Shown: positions 28,901-43,900 of the stretch, one piece after another | Layout of the letters: every line of letters starts with the position of its first letter | Numbering within the stretch: the first letter of the stretch is position 1 | DNA from: Chionis minor | Lineage: Eukaryota; Chordata; Aves; Charadriiformes; Chionididae | Assembly (NCBI GenBank): GCA_013398295.1 | Contig: VZSF01007823.1 | Location: 1,333,092 to 1,397,091, forward strand | DNA length: 64,000 nucleotides | Direction: 5' to 3' | Position numbers and translations under genes: made by a program | Notes under the pieces: model-generated | Told to the model about the DNA's origin: nothing | Database searches by the model: none | The model's input: only the letters and a program-made list of their open reading frames with translations

Positions 28901-31900
28901 AGACAAATTCATAGAAAAATACACTGAGGGTGATAAGGTAGCCTCTGTTCTTGTGGACCCTAAATCATGAATTGCTGGAGACTGGAAGACCATTCTGAGG
29001 AAATGCTGCATGCTTCCCCTTTTTCTTTAATATTCTTTCTTGGGTGTCTTCTGTCGTGTGTTGTAAGAAACAAGAAAGCAGTCCAGGTGTAAATTTGGTC
29101 CAACTTCTACAGCTTTCTTGGGTTGCATTATTCTGTTACAGCAAGGCCAGAATGATGTAGGTTGTTTGGTGCTGGAGAAGTCATTGTTCTTCCTGAATTC
29201 AGACATATCCATTGAATAAGATTTGCTTTGTTTTTATGATTGGTGGTTCAAAGACAATTCTAAATAACAGTGTCCCTGCAAATAATGCATAATGTAGTGC
29301 CAATGATTGTATGCGTTATGTGTGTCTGAAGAATGACAGCTATCTTCTACTGATTCATATTATTAACAGAAAATCACCAGTGAAAGGAAGGAGAAATTGG
29401 AGCAACAACTGCAAAGTGTTGTGGTTTTAAGCAGACAGGTAGAACACGTACAGAACTTCATCAGCTGGGCAGTGTGCAGTAAAAACAGCATCCCATTCCT
29501 CTTTAGTAAAGAACTGGTAAGAGCAATACTTATTTTTTTAGTAAATTGAAACTGTGCAGTAAATGTGAGAACTGTTTTAATGTTTCTCAAATAAAACAGT
29601 TTTTATGATCTTATAATTGTGAATAAAATCATCCTCCTTTGATTTGTCACCAGATTGTGTTTCAGATCCAGCAGTTGTTAGAGACAAACTGTAACATAGA
29701 CATAGGCCCTCCTCTGAAGATCAGATTTACTTGGGATCCATCCTACTGGACTAAACAACTGTCCCATTTTGGTAAGAAAAATAAATTGTTGTTTATTAGG
29801 CAAGTGCCCAAAGCTAGACCAGACCGATACAGACAATACAGTACTTTCCCTAAAGTGTTCTCCTTGTTTGTTTTGACTTCCGGTTTTGTAACTCTTATCA
29901 CGTTCTGAAGAAAAGCTAATGTGGCTGAACTTTCCTGTTTTTCCCTCCAGTTATATCAATTCATCTATTAAAACACATTGTTATATATAAATATTACCTT
30001 ATAAGCATTACCTAGAAATACACTCTATAAATATCTTTGATGGTGTTACAAAATTGTAACGTGAGAACACAACTGCTAGTTTAGTGGAAATGCTGTGCGG
30101 TACTAAACAAATAACTTTTAGCTGAAAATACTGAAAATGTAGCGTCACTGGCTATCAAACAGCCTTGACTTTGCCCAATGTGTTTGTAATTCAGTGCTGT
30201 TCCAGCAAGCAATAGCTGTGTGCAGCCCTGTGACTGGCAGTCCGGTAAGGGGTGCCCTGGGTGAAATGGAGTATCTGCAGTGGGCCTTGTGCTCTTTTCT
30301 CTGCCTTACCCAGGGGCGGCTGAGCTTAGTCACGCCTGCGCTTCTCAGATCTTTGGTATCTTCGTGGCCAAGGGACCTGAGCAGTGCTTGAGACACTCGA
30401 AATTAACGGGCACAAAGATGGCTTTAAGACATTGACTGTATAATAATCACAGTGTTATTTATATAATGAATATACATACTGTGACCTTGTTTCCCACCAG
30501 CTAGGTTTTTACAGGAAATCCAGTTTGGTGGGCTGATCAATGGCCTAAAAAATTGGTTCTCTTCCCATTTTAAGATATTTAAAACTAGATGGGGAAAAAA
30601 ACTACCAAAAATATTACAGGGAATAATCTTCTCTTGACTAAAAGCATGGACAAGATCAGTTCATAGGTCACTTCTATTTCTAGCTTTTAAGATTCGCACC
30701 TACATAACATCAATCTCTTTTATTTTTGTCACTTGCACCCTGTCAGCAGTCTTTTGTACCAGGGCTTATGGAAGAGAAGATATGCTCATACTTTAGTAAA
30801 AAATGAAAGTATAAGCCATACTCATCAGTTAAAATAAGTTGAGGTCGATTTTTCAAAGCATTTGCTGGTGATTCAACCATGAGTTCCAGTGGGAGTTTGG
30901 TCTGATTTTAAATCACTGAAAAATCTTGAAAAAATTGTCTTGAAGGTATGTTGAAGGACTGTTTGCATAGGATATTTTAGTATCTTTTATATTTGAAATC
31001 AAGAAAAAGAAATGGCTACCGTTAACAGTTTTTATTGTGTAAATTTTTCAAGATCACAGGAGGGAGTAAATTTGCTGTGTTTTCCAGGAGGTTTCACTAT
31101 GGAAGGTGGACACGTTTCTCACTCAGATGTGCCACTGTGTGGAAATGTGCAAGGATTACAGACCTCCTTGTACCATGGGCACCGTTCACCAGCATCACAG
31201 CTGGACCCTGTGAACAGCCAGCCACACCAGTTTCCCCCTGCTGTTCAGTGTCCTGCACCTGTGTGTTGCTCGCACTGCCTCAGTGTACCTCACCCAAACA
31301 AAGCTCAGCCTTCTTACCAAGACATAAACCGCCATCAAAATTTTCGACAAGCTCCCGAACTGCATCAGCAGCACTTTCCTCTGCAGTACAGCATGCAGCA
31401 ACATGACAAAGAGCAAAGGGGTGCCCCCCAGCCTACGAAGCTGACACAGCCTGGGCTGGAACAGCAGTTGCGGTCAGAGCCAGAGAACGTGTCTGGGCGG
31501 ATGGGAAAGCACTTACCGTCCCAGCAGGCTGCACCCCTGGGTTATGCTGTTGTATCACATGAGGCTCAGCAAGTTCACATGAGCCATCCACAGCCATTCC
31601 GCACACAGGCTTCTTTGCAGACATCAACTGTGCAAGTGCAACTTGGTCACGTCCAGAAGGTAAAATCTAACCACTTGCAGCAGCCACCCCAGCAGCAGCA
31701 GCAACCGCCACCAGCATCACCACCATCGGGCCAGAATGAGAGTTCCCACAAACAAGTCATCCAGCAGAGTCTGGACATAATGCACCACCAGTTTGAACTG
31801 GAGGAGATGAAAAAGGATCTGGAGCTTCTTCTGCAGGCCCAAGGACAGTCCAGCTTCCAGCTGAACCAGGCCAAGCCACCTCAGCATGTTCAACAGACCA

Positions 31901-34900
31901 TAGTTGGTCAAATCAACTACATAGTGAGGCAGCCAGCCCCAGTTCAGCAGCAAATCCAAGACGAAGCACAAGTAAGTTCTCTAAAAGTTCTTTCTTGTTG
32001 TGTTTAGTCAATGTAAGCTCAGAAATGGGAGACACCTTTGATATTTCAGGTATTTGGTTGAACTTCCTATTGTTGGCTTCTCACTGTTTGCATTCAGCAG
32101 AGGCTTCATGCCTTGTGCAGATTGGGCCAAAATTTTCTGTAAAGTGCTCCATAAACAACCTGGATCCCAAAGATCCGAATCTCTAAATAGACAAGGTGAG
32201 CAGCAGGTGTGAAACTGAAAACATCATTATTCCTCCTTTGTGAATAGGTAACTGAAGGACTGCAGTGGTCTCACTGTCAATCACAATTGCATTTTACTGG
32301 AAGCTTTAAGCCCAGAGTCCTTGAAAAAAATTCCCTTTTGATTCTGAATGATTAGTGAAAAGGGAGTGAAGAACACCTTTTTTTCAGTCTGAGAGTTATT
32401 TCCCATTCTACCAGTGATTGCTTTTGCTACTGTGTCGTGTCCTGTTAAGATTTTCATCAGTATTCGTACATGCTATTCTGTTACCGTTTTGTCAGCAAGA
32501 CTAATTTCTCCCCCTTCCCTCTGTTAGTAAGGATCCTACTTTTGAAAAAGGAACAATGCTTGGTCGTGAGCATCCAAACTACAAGGCAGATAAGGTGTGC
32601 AATAAGGTGGCTTTGAAACTCATTCAAAACAGTGGGGATTGCAGTGGAAAGGTGGCTGGGGCTTCCTGTTGTGTAAATCCTGTGGAATTCCCACCTTGAA
32701 TAGCTCTCAAAGTAGCTTACCTGTAGGGGTAGACTGCAGGCTTTTGGAATAGCTGTACATTTCAGCAGCTATGTTATTTTTTTATAAATTTTTTAAAATT
32801 CATTAATGTTTGAGAGAAATCTTTCTGTATTCATTTATCTGTCTACTTAGGCTGACTTTGAGCATCTTTGTTGGTTTAGGGTATTTCCAGTCTTGTCATA
32901 TTGTATATGCTGTGAATTCATGTGAATTTGTTAGCATTTTTCTTTCTTAATTGTGATTTGTAGGTCTGTGAAAGTTCCACTGAACTTGATACCCAGAAGC
33001 CTGTAATTCCTCTTGACAAAAGTGAGAGTCCCTCCCTGTCACAGTCACTAGATGAAGAAGCCGGTGTCAGCAGTCATGCCCCTGAGAGCACATTGCAACA
33101 ATCAGCTTTCCTTCCCGTGAGAAAGGTATAAACAACTTTAAAAAAAAAAAAGAAATATTTTGGAGGGAAAACATGAGTTGATAGTAGCATAACATGGCCT
33201 TGGGATTTGCTGTCATGTTGAAAAATTTACTATACAGTAAATGCTGACAAAACAGCTTGTAAATCTTGGAAGACAGACACCAAACTAGTGTGCGTCTCCT
33301 AGTAAGATGCCTACACTGCTGTAGCCAGGATTGGCAACTGTTCTATAACCTGGTAGTGTTTAGATCTAGCTGGCATGATTGTTAAGCATGAACTGGTAAA
33401 TAAGCAGAAGACCTATTCCTTCACTCAGTAAATTCTGCCCAGTCCCCGACTCTAGAGATTTACCTATCAGGACTTACTAACTACCATGCTAGCAGCAGTT
33501 AATTTGAAAAAACAAAAAAAAGAGTCAGAGATTCTGATGAAATCGGATCTGAGAAACATCCTTCCAAATAGATGCCACAGAAAGAACAACACTAATTATT
33601 ACTGAAGGTGCGGTGTCTGAAAGGTATATAATTCCATTATACTCCTACTCCTCCTCCTTGTTCACGTATAAGCAGAAAAATCATAGATTTTTGTATCTCT
33701 AGAATATTTCAGCACATAATAGAGCCATGCTTTGATCCTTCCACCTACCGGGAAGCCCTATCTATTGAAGAAGCAGCATAAACAACACCAGGAGACCCAA
33801 CAAGGAGAGGTGTCATGCTGAATCTTGTTCCCACCAACAAGGAGGGTCTGGTGGGCAATGTCAGGCTTAAGGGCAGCCTTGGCTGCAGTGATCATGAGTG
33901 TGGTGGTGCAATTCCCCCCCACTCCTAGGCCTTTCGATACTTGGTGCCATTTCTTCCACACCTAGGCCACATAATAATACAATGACCAGAATGATGCACA
34001 ATGATCTGACATGAAAGAAAGGAAGGGGGAGTAATGGGCCAGAACACTGTGGCAACCCCCAGTGCACCTGATTCTCATGGCTCCTACCATTTGAAGACAA
34101 TAACTATAATCGATAACTCCAGACAATATATGGATAGTGGCCACAGAGAGGGAGGAAAAAAGGAAGACTAGGGATGATGTGGGCCCACTCGGGAAGGAAA
34201 TGGGAGACCTGGTAACCCGAGACATGGAGAAGGCTGAGGTACTCAATGACTTATTTGCCTCAGTCTTCACTGGTAAAGGCTCTAACCGCACTGGCCAAGT
34301 TGCAGAAGGCAAAGGCAGGGACTGGGAGAATGGGGTACAGCAGCAGATGTCATCTACCTGGAGCTGTGCAAGGCATTTGACACTGTCCCTCATGACATCC
34401 TGGTCTCTAAATTGGAGAGACATGGATTTGATGGATGGACCGCTCGGTGGATAAGGAATTGGCTGGATGGCCACACCCAAAGAGTTGCAGTCAACGGGTT
34501 GATGTCCAAGTGGCAAGCAGTGACAAGTGGTGTTCCTCAGGGGTCGGTACTGGGACCAGTACTATTTAACATCTTTGTTGCTTACATTGATGTTGTGACT
34601 GAGTGCACCCTCGGTGAGTTTCCTGACGACACCAAGCTGTGTGGAGTGGTCGACACGCTGGAGGGAAGGGATGCCATCCAGAGGGACCTGGACAAGCTTG
34701 AGAGGTGGGCTCTTGCATACCTCATGAAATTCAATAAGGCCAAGGCAAGGTCCTGCACATGGGTCGAGGCAATCCCATGCACAACATGGTCCAGGGGAGT
34801 GCCATGAAGATGATCAGAGGGCTGGAGCACCTCTCCTCTGAGGACAGGCTAAGAGTGTTGGCCTTGTTCAGCCTGGAGAAGAGAAGGCTCCAGGGAGACC

Positions 34901-37900
34901 GTGTTGCAGACTTCCAGTATCTGCAAGGGGCCTACAAGAAATCCTGAGAGGGACTTTTTACAAGGGCATGTAGTGATAGGGTGAGGGTTAATGGCTTCAA
35001 ACTGGAAGAAGGTAGATTTAGGTTAGATATCAGGAAGAAATTTTTCACCACGAGGGTACTGAGGCACTGGAACAGGGAAGTTGTGGGTGCCCCATCCCTG
35101 GAAGTGTTCAAGGCCAGGTTGGATGAGGCTTTGAGCAATCTGGTCTAGTAGGAGGTGTCCTTGCCCATGGCGGTGGTGGGGTGGAGGATGGAATTAGATG
35201 GTCTTTAAGGTCCCTTCCAACCTAAACCATTCTATGATTCTACTCTATGATTTTTATCAGTAGATCCTTGCTGGCTCTGGATATCACCTGTGCATTTGAG
35301 GCAGAGAAGCTGCCTTTTACCTCTCTGTACAGTTTGTTTAAAACACTCCAAACAGCACTTCGTATTCTGGTTGCTCAAATCTGTTTGGTACTTGAGTGTA
35401 TGACTTACGTTGTGTGCCATGTAAAAGTCTTCCATGGATATTTTTTCTTTGAATTTGAGTGTGGAATATTGTGGAAGAACTTGTCTTTCTTTACTAGCCC
35501 CAAAAAGGACATTATTTCACCCTCCTTTAGTATGTGGGTTTGCTGACCCAACATGTTTATGATGCANTAGAGATTTACCTATCAGGACTTACTAACTACC
35601 ATGCTAGCAGCAGTTAATTTGAAAAAACAAAAAAAAGAGTCAGAGATTCTGATGAAATCGGATCTGAGAAACATCCTTCCAAATAGATGCCACAGAAAGA
35701 ACAACACTAATTATTACTGAAGGTGCGGTGNAGAACAACACTAATTATTACTGAAGGTGCGGTGTCTGAAAGGTATATAATTCCATTATACTCCTACTCC
35801 TCCTCCTTGTTCACGTATAAGCAGAAAAATCATAGATTTTTGTATCTCTAGAATATTTCAGCACATAATAGAGCCATGCTTTGATCCTTCCACCTACCGG
35901 GAAGCCCTATCTATTGAAGAAGCAGCATAAACAACACCAGGAGACCCAACAAGGAGAGGTGTCATGCTGAATCTTGTTCCCACCAACAAGGAGGGTCTGG
36001 TGGGCAATGTCAGGCTTAAGGGCAGCCTTGGCTGCAGTGATCATGAGTGTGGTGGTGCAATTCCCCCCCACTCCTAGGCCTTTCGATACTTGGTGCCATT
36101 TCTTCCACACCTAGGCCACATAATAATACAATGACCAGAATGATGCACAATGATCTGACATGAAAGAAAGGAAGGGGGAGTAATGGGCCAGAACACTGTG
36201 GCAACCCCCAGTGCACCTGATTCTCATGGCTCCTACCATTTGAAGACAATAACTATAATCGATAACTCCAGACAATATATGGATAGTGGCCACAGAGAGG
36301 GAGGAAAAAAGGAAGACTAGGGATGATGTGGGCCCACTCGGGAAGGAAATGGGAGACCTGGTAACCCGAGACATGGAGAAGGCTGAGGTACTCAATGACT
36401 TATTTGCCTCAGTCTTCACTGGTAAAGGCTCTAACCGCACTGGCCAAGTTGCAGAAGGCAAAGGCAGGGACTGGGAGAATGGGGTACAGCAGCAGATGTC
36501 ATCTACCTGGAGCTGTGCAAGGCATTTGACACTGTCCCTCATGACATCCTGGTCTCTAAATTGGAGAGACATGGATTTGATGGATGGACCGCTCGGTGGA
36601 TAAGGAATTGGCTGGATGGCCACACCCAAAGAGTTGCAGTCAACGGGTTGATGTCCAAGTGGCAAGCAGTGACAAGTGGTGTTCCTCAGGGGTCGGTACT
36701 GGGACCAGTACTATTTAACATCTTTGTTGCTTACATTGATGTTGTGACTGAGTGCACCCTCGGTGAGTTTCCTGACGACACCAAGCTGTGTGGAGTGGTC
36801 GACACGCTGGAGGGAAGGGATGCCATCCAGAGGGACCTGGACAAGCTTGAGAGGTGGGCTCTTGCATACCTCATGAAATTCAATAAGGCCAAGGCAAGGT
36901 CCTGCACATGGGTCGAGGCAATCCCATGCACAACATGGTCCAGGGGAGTGCCATGAAGATGATCAGAGGGCTGGAGCACCTCTCCTCTGAGGACAGGCTA
37001 AGAGTGTTGGCCTTGTTCAGCCTGGAGAAGAGAAGGCTCCAGGGAGACCGTGTTGCAGACTTCCAGTATCTGCAAGGGGCCTACAAGAAATCCTGAGAGG
37101 GACTTTTTACAAGGGCATGTAGTGATAGGGTGAGGGTTAATGGCTTCAAACTGGAAGAAGGTAGATTTAGGTTAGATATCAGGAAGAAATTTTTCACCAC
37201 GAGGGTACTGAGGCACTGGAACAGGGAAGTTGTGGGTGCCCCATCCCTGGAAGTGTTCAAGGCCAGGTTGGATGAGGCTTTGAGCAATCTGGTCTAGTAG
37301 GAGGTGTCCTTGCCCATGGCGGTGGTGGGGTGGAGGATGGAATTAGATGGTCTTTAAGGTCCCTTCCAACCTAAACCATTCTATGATTCTACTCTATGAT
37401 TTTTATCAGTAGATCCTTGCTGGCTCTGGATATCACCTGTGCATTTGAGGCAGAGAAGCTGCCTTTTACCTCTCTGTACAGTTTGTTTAAAACACTCCAA
37501 ACAGCACTTCGTATTCTGGTTGCTCAAATCTGTTTGGTACTTGAGTGTATGACTTACGTTGTGTGCCATGTAAAAGTCTTCCATGGATATTTTTTCTTTG
37601 AATTTGAGTGTGGAATATTGTGGAAGAACTTGTCTTTCTTTACTAGCCCCAAAAAGGACATTATTTCACCCTCCTTTAGTATGTGGGTTTGCTGACCCAA
37701 CATGTTTATGATGCAATACCCATTCAGAGAGTTGTTGGAGATCCTTTTGGGAATTATAGAGACATAGAAAGGTAATGATTACTGAAGGTCTGGAAGCAGC
37801 ATGCAAGTCAAGATTTGGAAGCTACAAAGAAATCTGCAATTGCTAACTTAATCCTGTAGATATGATGGAATTTCTATATCAGGCTAGTGGTATCACAATA

Positions 37901-40900
37901 TTCCAAGATGATGCTCTTTGGCTCTGAACTTCCACATGTGGTAGCAGATCTCCCTTAACCTCTGATGACAGAGCACAGGACTGAGGAAAAGTTACGCACA
38001 CTTTCTAGGATAGGGCTACATTTACTGTAGGATCTGACTTGAAAAACTGAAGATGTGTATTTAAGGCTTGAGCAAGATCATGAACCTGGGCACAATACTT
38101 TTTTTGTAATGCAGACACACCCTCAAAGTTATTTGTGAAAATGAATGCTGATTCTAACCAACTAGCTTTCAGAGACTTTTTCTACATGCCTGTTGAAGAA
38201 GCTGTCCTTTGTCTTCGGAACCTGTAAGGGAAGGTTACTCCCAGCAGCTTAAACAAGTCAGAAAGAGGGAAGAAAATGGAAGCAGATGTGTGAGGGAGAG
38301 ACTAGTGTAGTCTGATGGGAAAAGAAGGAGAAACGAAGAAGGGCTGTTGCTGTACGAGTTGAGAAGGTGGCGATCGAGGAGGATGCTCCTAGAAAAAAAA
38401 AAAAAAGAAAGTTTTCTAATGGTACTGTGAAACGTATGCTGTTGTGCAGAAAGCACAGATGTATCTGGTTTTTTGACTATTTTCGTGGTAACTCTGCAAG
38501 AAATGAGGACATTCAACAGCTACAGTACCCCATCTTTGCTTGTATTTACCTCTTGTAATGAGCTGTTTGGGATAAAGTCATAATGTACTGACAGCTCTGG
38601 CAATGGCTAATTAGAAATTAGCGATTAAAAAAGGGCAGCAGCACAGTAAAGAAACCCTTGAAATATAATGAATGCTGTTTAAAGATGTCTGACTACTTTT
38701 GCTAACAATTAGATTAAATCTAGGTTTAAATGGGAGGTGGGTTCCTATTTAAGAAGAAGGAAATATGTCTATTCATTCTCATCTCTGTTTCACCTGATTA
38801 AATATTTTCACGCTCATCTCCAGACAAAAATTTCTGTATAGGTCTTTGTCTGTTTACTTTCATAAGGCCTGTATTCAGAACATTTCATCTCTCTCAAGTT
38901 CTTAGAGGACATGGGAAAAGTGAATGTGGAAAAGTCTAAAATACTGCCCTTGGAAAATACAGTAGAGAAACCTTTTGCTGCCTGGAGAAGAACTGTATTC
39001 TGCCTTTTGGAGAATAACTGGTATTGGACTTCTTGGCCCTGTGTTGCAGTTGTGCTGAACTTTGACAGCCTTTGTTGTGCGCGGCATTCCTAGTGGAGTA
39101 GGTAATTCTCTGGCTGCTGAGATTCTTTCATTAAAGAGAAAGCAGTATGAACCAGGATGCAGCAAAACTTGGAGTTTACTGTTTAGTGATATGTTTGCCA
39201 AAACCTGTCAAAAAATAAAAGCTTCCATTAGCCCAATGGTTTCCTTTATTTTGGAGGGGGGCAAGGCTTGATTGCTCGTGTAATTAAACATCTCTGCATT
39301 AATTCTGAAACATGGTTACGGTATGCATTTAATATTATTTGACTGATAACTGGATGAATTGTCTGCATATAGGATCATATTTATGTGAAACAATATAGCG
39401 CAGATGCTATTAATAGTTTGGGGTCACAACATTACTCATGAACAGGGAAACCACAAGTACGTTATTCAGATCATCCCAGACGTGCTAGTGCAGCCGTTGC
39501 ACCACAGTGTGGGACACTTATGCTGTGTGAGTGCCTTTGAGTTCAAAGAATGTCTGTTCAAGTTATTCTGATGAGTGCTGTTTTCTGTCCCTCACATTTA
39601 AAGCTGGTTATTGATAAGCAGAAGTAGGGAAGCAAGGATTAAACACTTCATGCACTTGCAAAATGTCATTGTGTGTTACATTTCACTATCTAGCGGGACA
39701 AAAATCGAATCTAACTTCACTGACCAGACAGAATTTTGGCTTTCCAGTCGTATAAAGCAGGGTTTTCTAGCTTATTTCGATCAGAAACATTGTCGTCGAG
39801 GCTACTGCTGTTTTAAGGTTCACAGTAATTCCTGTCTTTGCCCACCTGCTCTGTAGCATAGTATCTAAACATGTAACTTCAGTTATGTGTGGTCTTGTTT
39901 TCATTTGTTTCACTGTTTTTGGAACATTAATGGTGATATTTTGTCAGCCTTTCTGTCTTCCTGTGTATTCCTCTAACTTCTTTCTCCGTGAAATGAATTT
40001 TTTGTGCAGAATAAATGTTTCTATACTTTTACCACTGATTGTTTGATATAAGTCAAGTATTGCACTTAGCATAGCTTTGAGCTTGATTAGCACCTGTTAA
40101 GAATGCAACCCTAGAAATGGAAGTTTTCTGTTTGTGTGCAAAATGGATATAATTTTGTCTTCACGATCCCCTGTCAGTATACTTTACTCATGTAGCTGTG
40201 ACCTCTGTTTTGGACTGTGGAGTGTGCCATCTCCATGCCTGTCAAATACCTTCTCCAGTGAGAATGCCAGCAAGTCAGAGGACAAATCTCAGAATAGCTT
40301 TTGTGATACCTGCACTTTTGTTCTGGGGAATCATGCCAAGCTCTAGCAGTTTTTTATGCAAGCTATTGAATTGCTAAGTTGCAGTGTGAAGGAATGAGTA
40401 CTCCATTAGATTAACAATTTTGTGGAAAGGGTTACCAACCTGTTGCAATTATATGGTCCTCCTGTTGCTTTTCCATAGTATGATATTGAGTTATTAATTT
40501 GCACACGGGACTGGAGAGGTCATCTATTATGGAGCAGAGGCAAGAATAGTAAGATGTTTTTGGCCTAATTGTGTTTTCAGGAGTAATAAAGGGCTTGCAA
40601 TCTCTGTTTTGCTTACATGTACCTAATTGTCATTTTTGCCTGTGATGAACAGGAGGTTTAAAGGCTGTACCTAGCATTTGAAGAAATGCCATAGTTACTC
40701 TACATCTATCACACAGATTTGTAGTTTGAGCCTCAGGTACTGCTGCAACAGACATTGGTGGTGTTGCAAGGCCAGCTGGACGTCTCTCCTTCTCAGACTC
40801 CGTAAGTGCACCCCTTTCTGTAGTTAGGAGCAGGGCCTTTACTCCTGCGAGGGAGAATTCCTTAACTTGTCCAGCTGTTGGGTTGGGTCCTGGGCAGTGG

Positions 40901-43900
40901 AAAACTGTACCTTACCCACTCATCCTAAAAAACTAACTGGCTTGGGCATTTGTGGTTCTGCCTTCTGGGACACTGATCAGTTGTGAGTAGATTGGACAGT
41001 GTTTATCAAACTCAGGTTTGGTTATGTTCCTTAGCAACCTTTGAGGGTTTCTCCCCTCTCCCCTCCAACACCTTGAGGTGTTATTTCACCTTCTGCTTAA
41101 AATAATTCTCTGAATATGTCAAGTACTGTGTTAGTAAATTATTACTGAACAGCTGTATCTGTTTATTTATAGCTGTAGCCAATAGCAGATGCTTAGGAAA
41201 GGGTATAAGAAACAGACAAATATAAACTGATCCTTTGATGAAACACTATCCCAGCTTCTGAAAACCAGCACTTTAGGGACTTTCTGAACTGAAGGTTGTA
41301 CCCAGACAATTGTGTTTTGCGCTTCTTCATGGACCCCTCCACCGTGAATGTATTGAATCCATTTGTTGAGTCCATTTTAATGCTATTGGTCTCGTAAGCA
41401 TGCTGCAGCAACTGAGTTTTGCATTGCATGAGAAGTTCCTCTGTTTTCTAACTTTAAATCTGTTGCCTGGTAATTTAGTAGGATGCCCTCTAGTTCTTCT
41501 GTTGGGAAAACCAGTGAATAATCACTCCGTATTCACCACCTTCATAATATCCCTATTTTATGGGTCTATATTGAATTTATTCTCAAACATTTCTTTTTGA
41601 AGCTGAAAAGTGCTTGCTGATCTCTCTAGTGTCTTTCTTTTCATGGAAACCATTCTATACTTTGGTCCTCTATATCTTTGGCCATTTTCCTTATATTTTG
41701 TGGTGTTGATAAGTCCTTTTTGAGCCAGGGTGACCAGAAATAGTAATCAAGGTGCAAGCACGTGGAAATTTTGCATAGTGATATAACGCTGATTTTTGTA
41801 GTGTTCTTTTTGATTTGCCATAAGTCCCAGCTTCTTAGTTCAAGAGCTCTGTTTATCTCAAGCACCATAAAGTACGTGAAACAGGGAAATCCTAGAAAAT
41901 ATTCCATGCCACCCAAGGAGCACTCTTGAGAACACTCTGAGAGAGGCTCCTGGTTTATTCCAATTATATGCGATGATGGCATTTCATGCAAGACTAAAAT
42001 AGTGACAGTTCATGGTGGAACCTCTCAGCATCTCCTGGGACTTGATGCATGTGAACTTCTAGGCTCTGACATGCTCATGCTGCTGTTACTACAGGATTAT
42101 CAGAAAGAACAATTGATCTCAGTCTGCTCTAGGTGGCATTCTAAGGTATTTTGCCCCAATATATTTGTCCTAAGCTTTCTTAATAATGGCTCCTCCATCT
42201 CAGTTGCAGATGCTTAACTAATGATAATTTTTTTTCTTTAAAAGCATGTGAAATTTGTGGGAGAACAGTTGCGGGGCACATTACAGTTTTATTTTTATTA
42301 GTATTGCACTAAGCATGTTGTGATTATGTAGTGACTTAAAGTAATAATAATTGAATACGCATACCTAGGAGTTTGAATCTGAGCTTGGGTTTATTTTTGC
42401 TGGTTTTTTTTCTGATTGCTCTTAATTTTAGGGGGATTAGAGGTGAAGGAAATAACAGCCTGGAATTTAGGGTCCTGCAAATTCCTAAAGCATCAGAGTA
42501 TTTTTTTGACTTTAAAGAACTGAGCCGCTTACACCACAAATGTGTTCATGCTTAATGCAATTAGGTACATTTCCCAGAATGTTAATTTAACAAAACCTTT
42601 TCCTTTGACCTGGAAAAAAGGATAAATAAAACATGATGCTGCTTGCTCTATGCAATCTCTTCCTCCTTCCTCTTTAAGTCAGCTCCAGTTTGTTCAGACA
42701 AAATGTTGAGGAAGATTTGGATTCTTTTTCTTATAAAAACTGAAAGGAAATCCTTTGGATTCTATTCTGAAATGGGGAAATACTAATAGGAAGCATGTGT
42801 AGACTGTGTTATCAGTGCTGCTGTGTGTGGTGAGTTAAACAACTGGATTGGAGTAGTACATTTGTTTAACCTCCTAGCATAATGAGCTGCCAGGGGGATT
42901 GCTCCACTTAATAGCAGCCGTTCATTACTCTGCAACCATTTGCAGTGTGTTATTTCTCTTATAGCAAAGAGAATTGGCGGTTCCTAGTTTTAGCTTTCTT
43001 TATCTGTGACACTTAATGTCAACAGCCTTGAGACTTTGCCAAAACAATCCTAACAAATCCTAATCCCAGTGTTTCAAGGTAAGTATTTGCTTCTCAGAAT
43101 TCTTCTGTATTAGTGCTGCATGTTTACACTGGACCTTTTTAAATGCAACAGTGATCAAAGAAATATTTGAACTGAACAATATATTTATTTTTTGTTCTCT
43201 GAAGACACTTTGCATGTTCTTTCTTCTTACCTTTCACTACCATAGCTATGAAATTTGTGGTAGAAGGTACTTTGGGGTGGTGATGCCTCTGCCGTTATAT
43301 TATAAGGATCATCAGACCAAAATTAATTATGAGACAATGAGAATTCCATTTATAATGACACAGATGTAGTTTGATGTGCCAGGCTGTACATTAAAATGTC
43401 AAAAGTTTCAAATAACCTACAGCTGAAGCCACCCTCTACCCAAGAGCATAATTAATACTTGTTGTTGTTCAAAGGGTGCAATGTAAAAGCAATAGAGCTT
43501 TTATAAAACAGAGATCAATTCTTTAAAGGCATCCCATTTGCAAAAACTAGCTGAACTGTCAAGGGAAAAGAGAAATTTTTTGCTAATGGCAAAAGAAATG
43601 ATTATTTTAGGGAGTGAATTAATAGGCTATTAATGAGCCGTGTTCCCAGTGCATTGTTCACTTCACACTTGACAGCAGCTCCATGGATCAGAATGGAATG
43701 TGTCTGTTCTTAACTGTGAGTTTTAATATTTTGCACTGAAAGATCATAATGTTGCTTCATCATTAAAATAACCACAAAATTAACTTTTGCCCCAAGGGAA
43801 AGACAGATGGCAGTTTGATGGCCTCATTACTCTTTTTTTTCTTTTTAACAAGAGTAAGGTTTTATATTGGCTTATATAATCTAAAAAGATCTCTGAAGAA

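Noticed and set aside
33758..37695. Paired identical ORFs as a tandem gene family
   Set aside because: They are CR1 frames repeated by the apparent assembly duplication.
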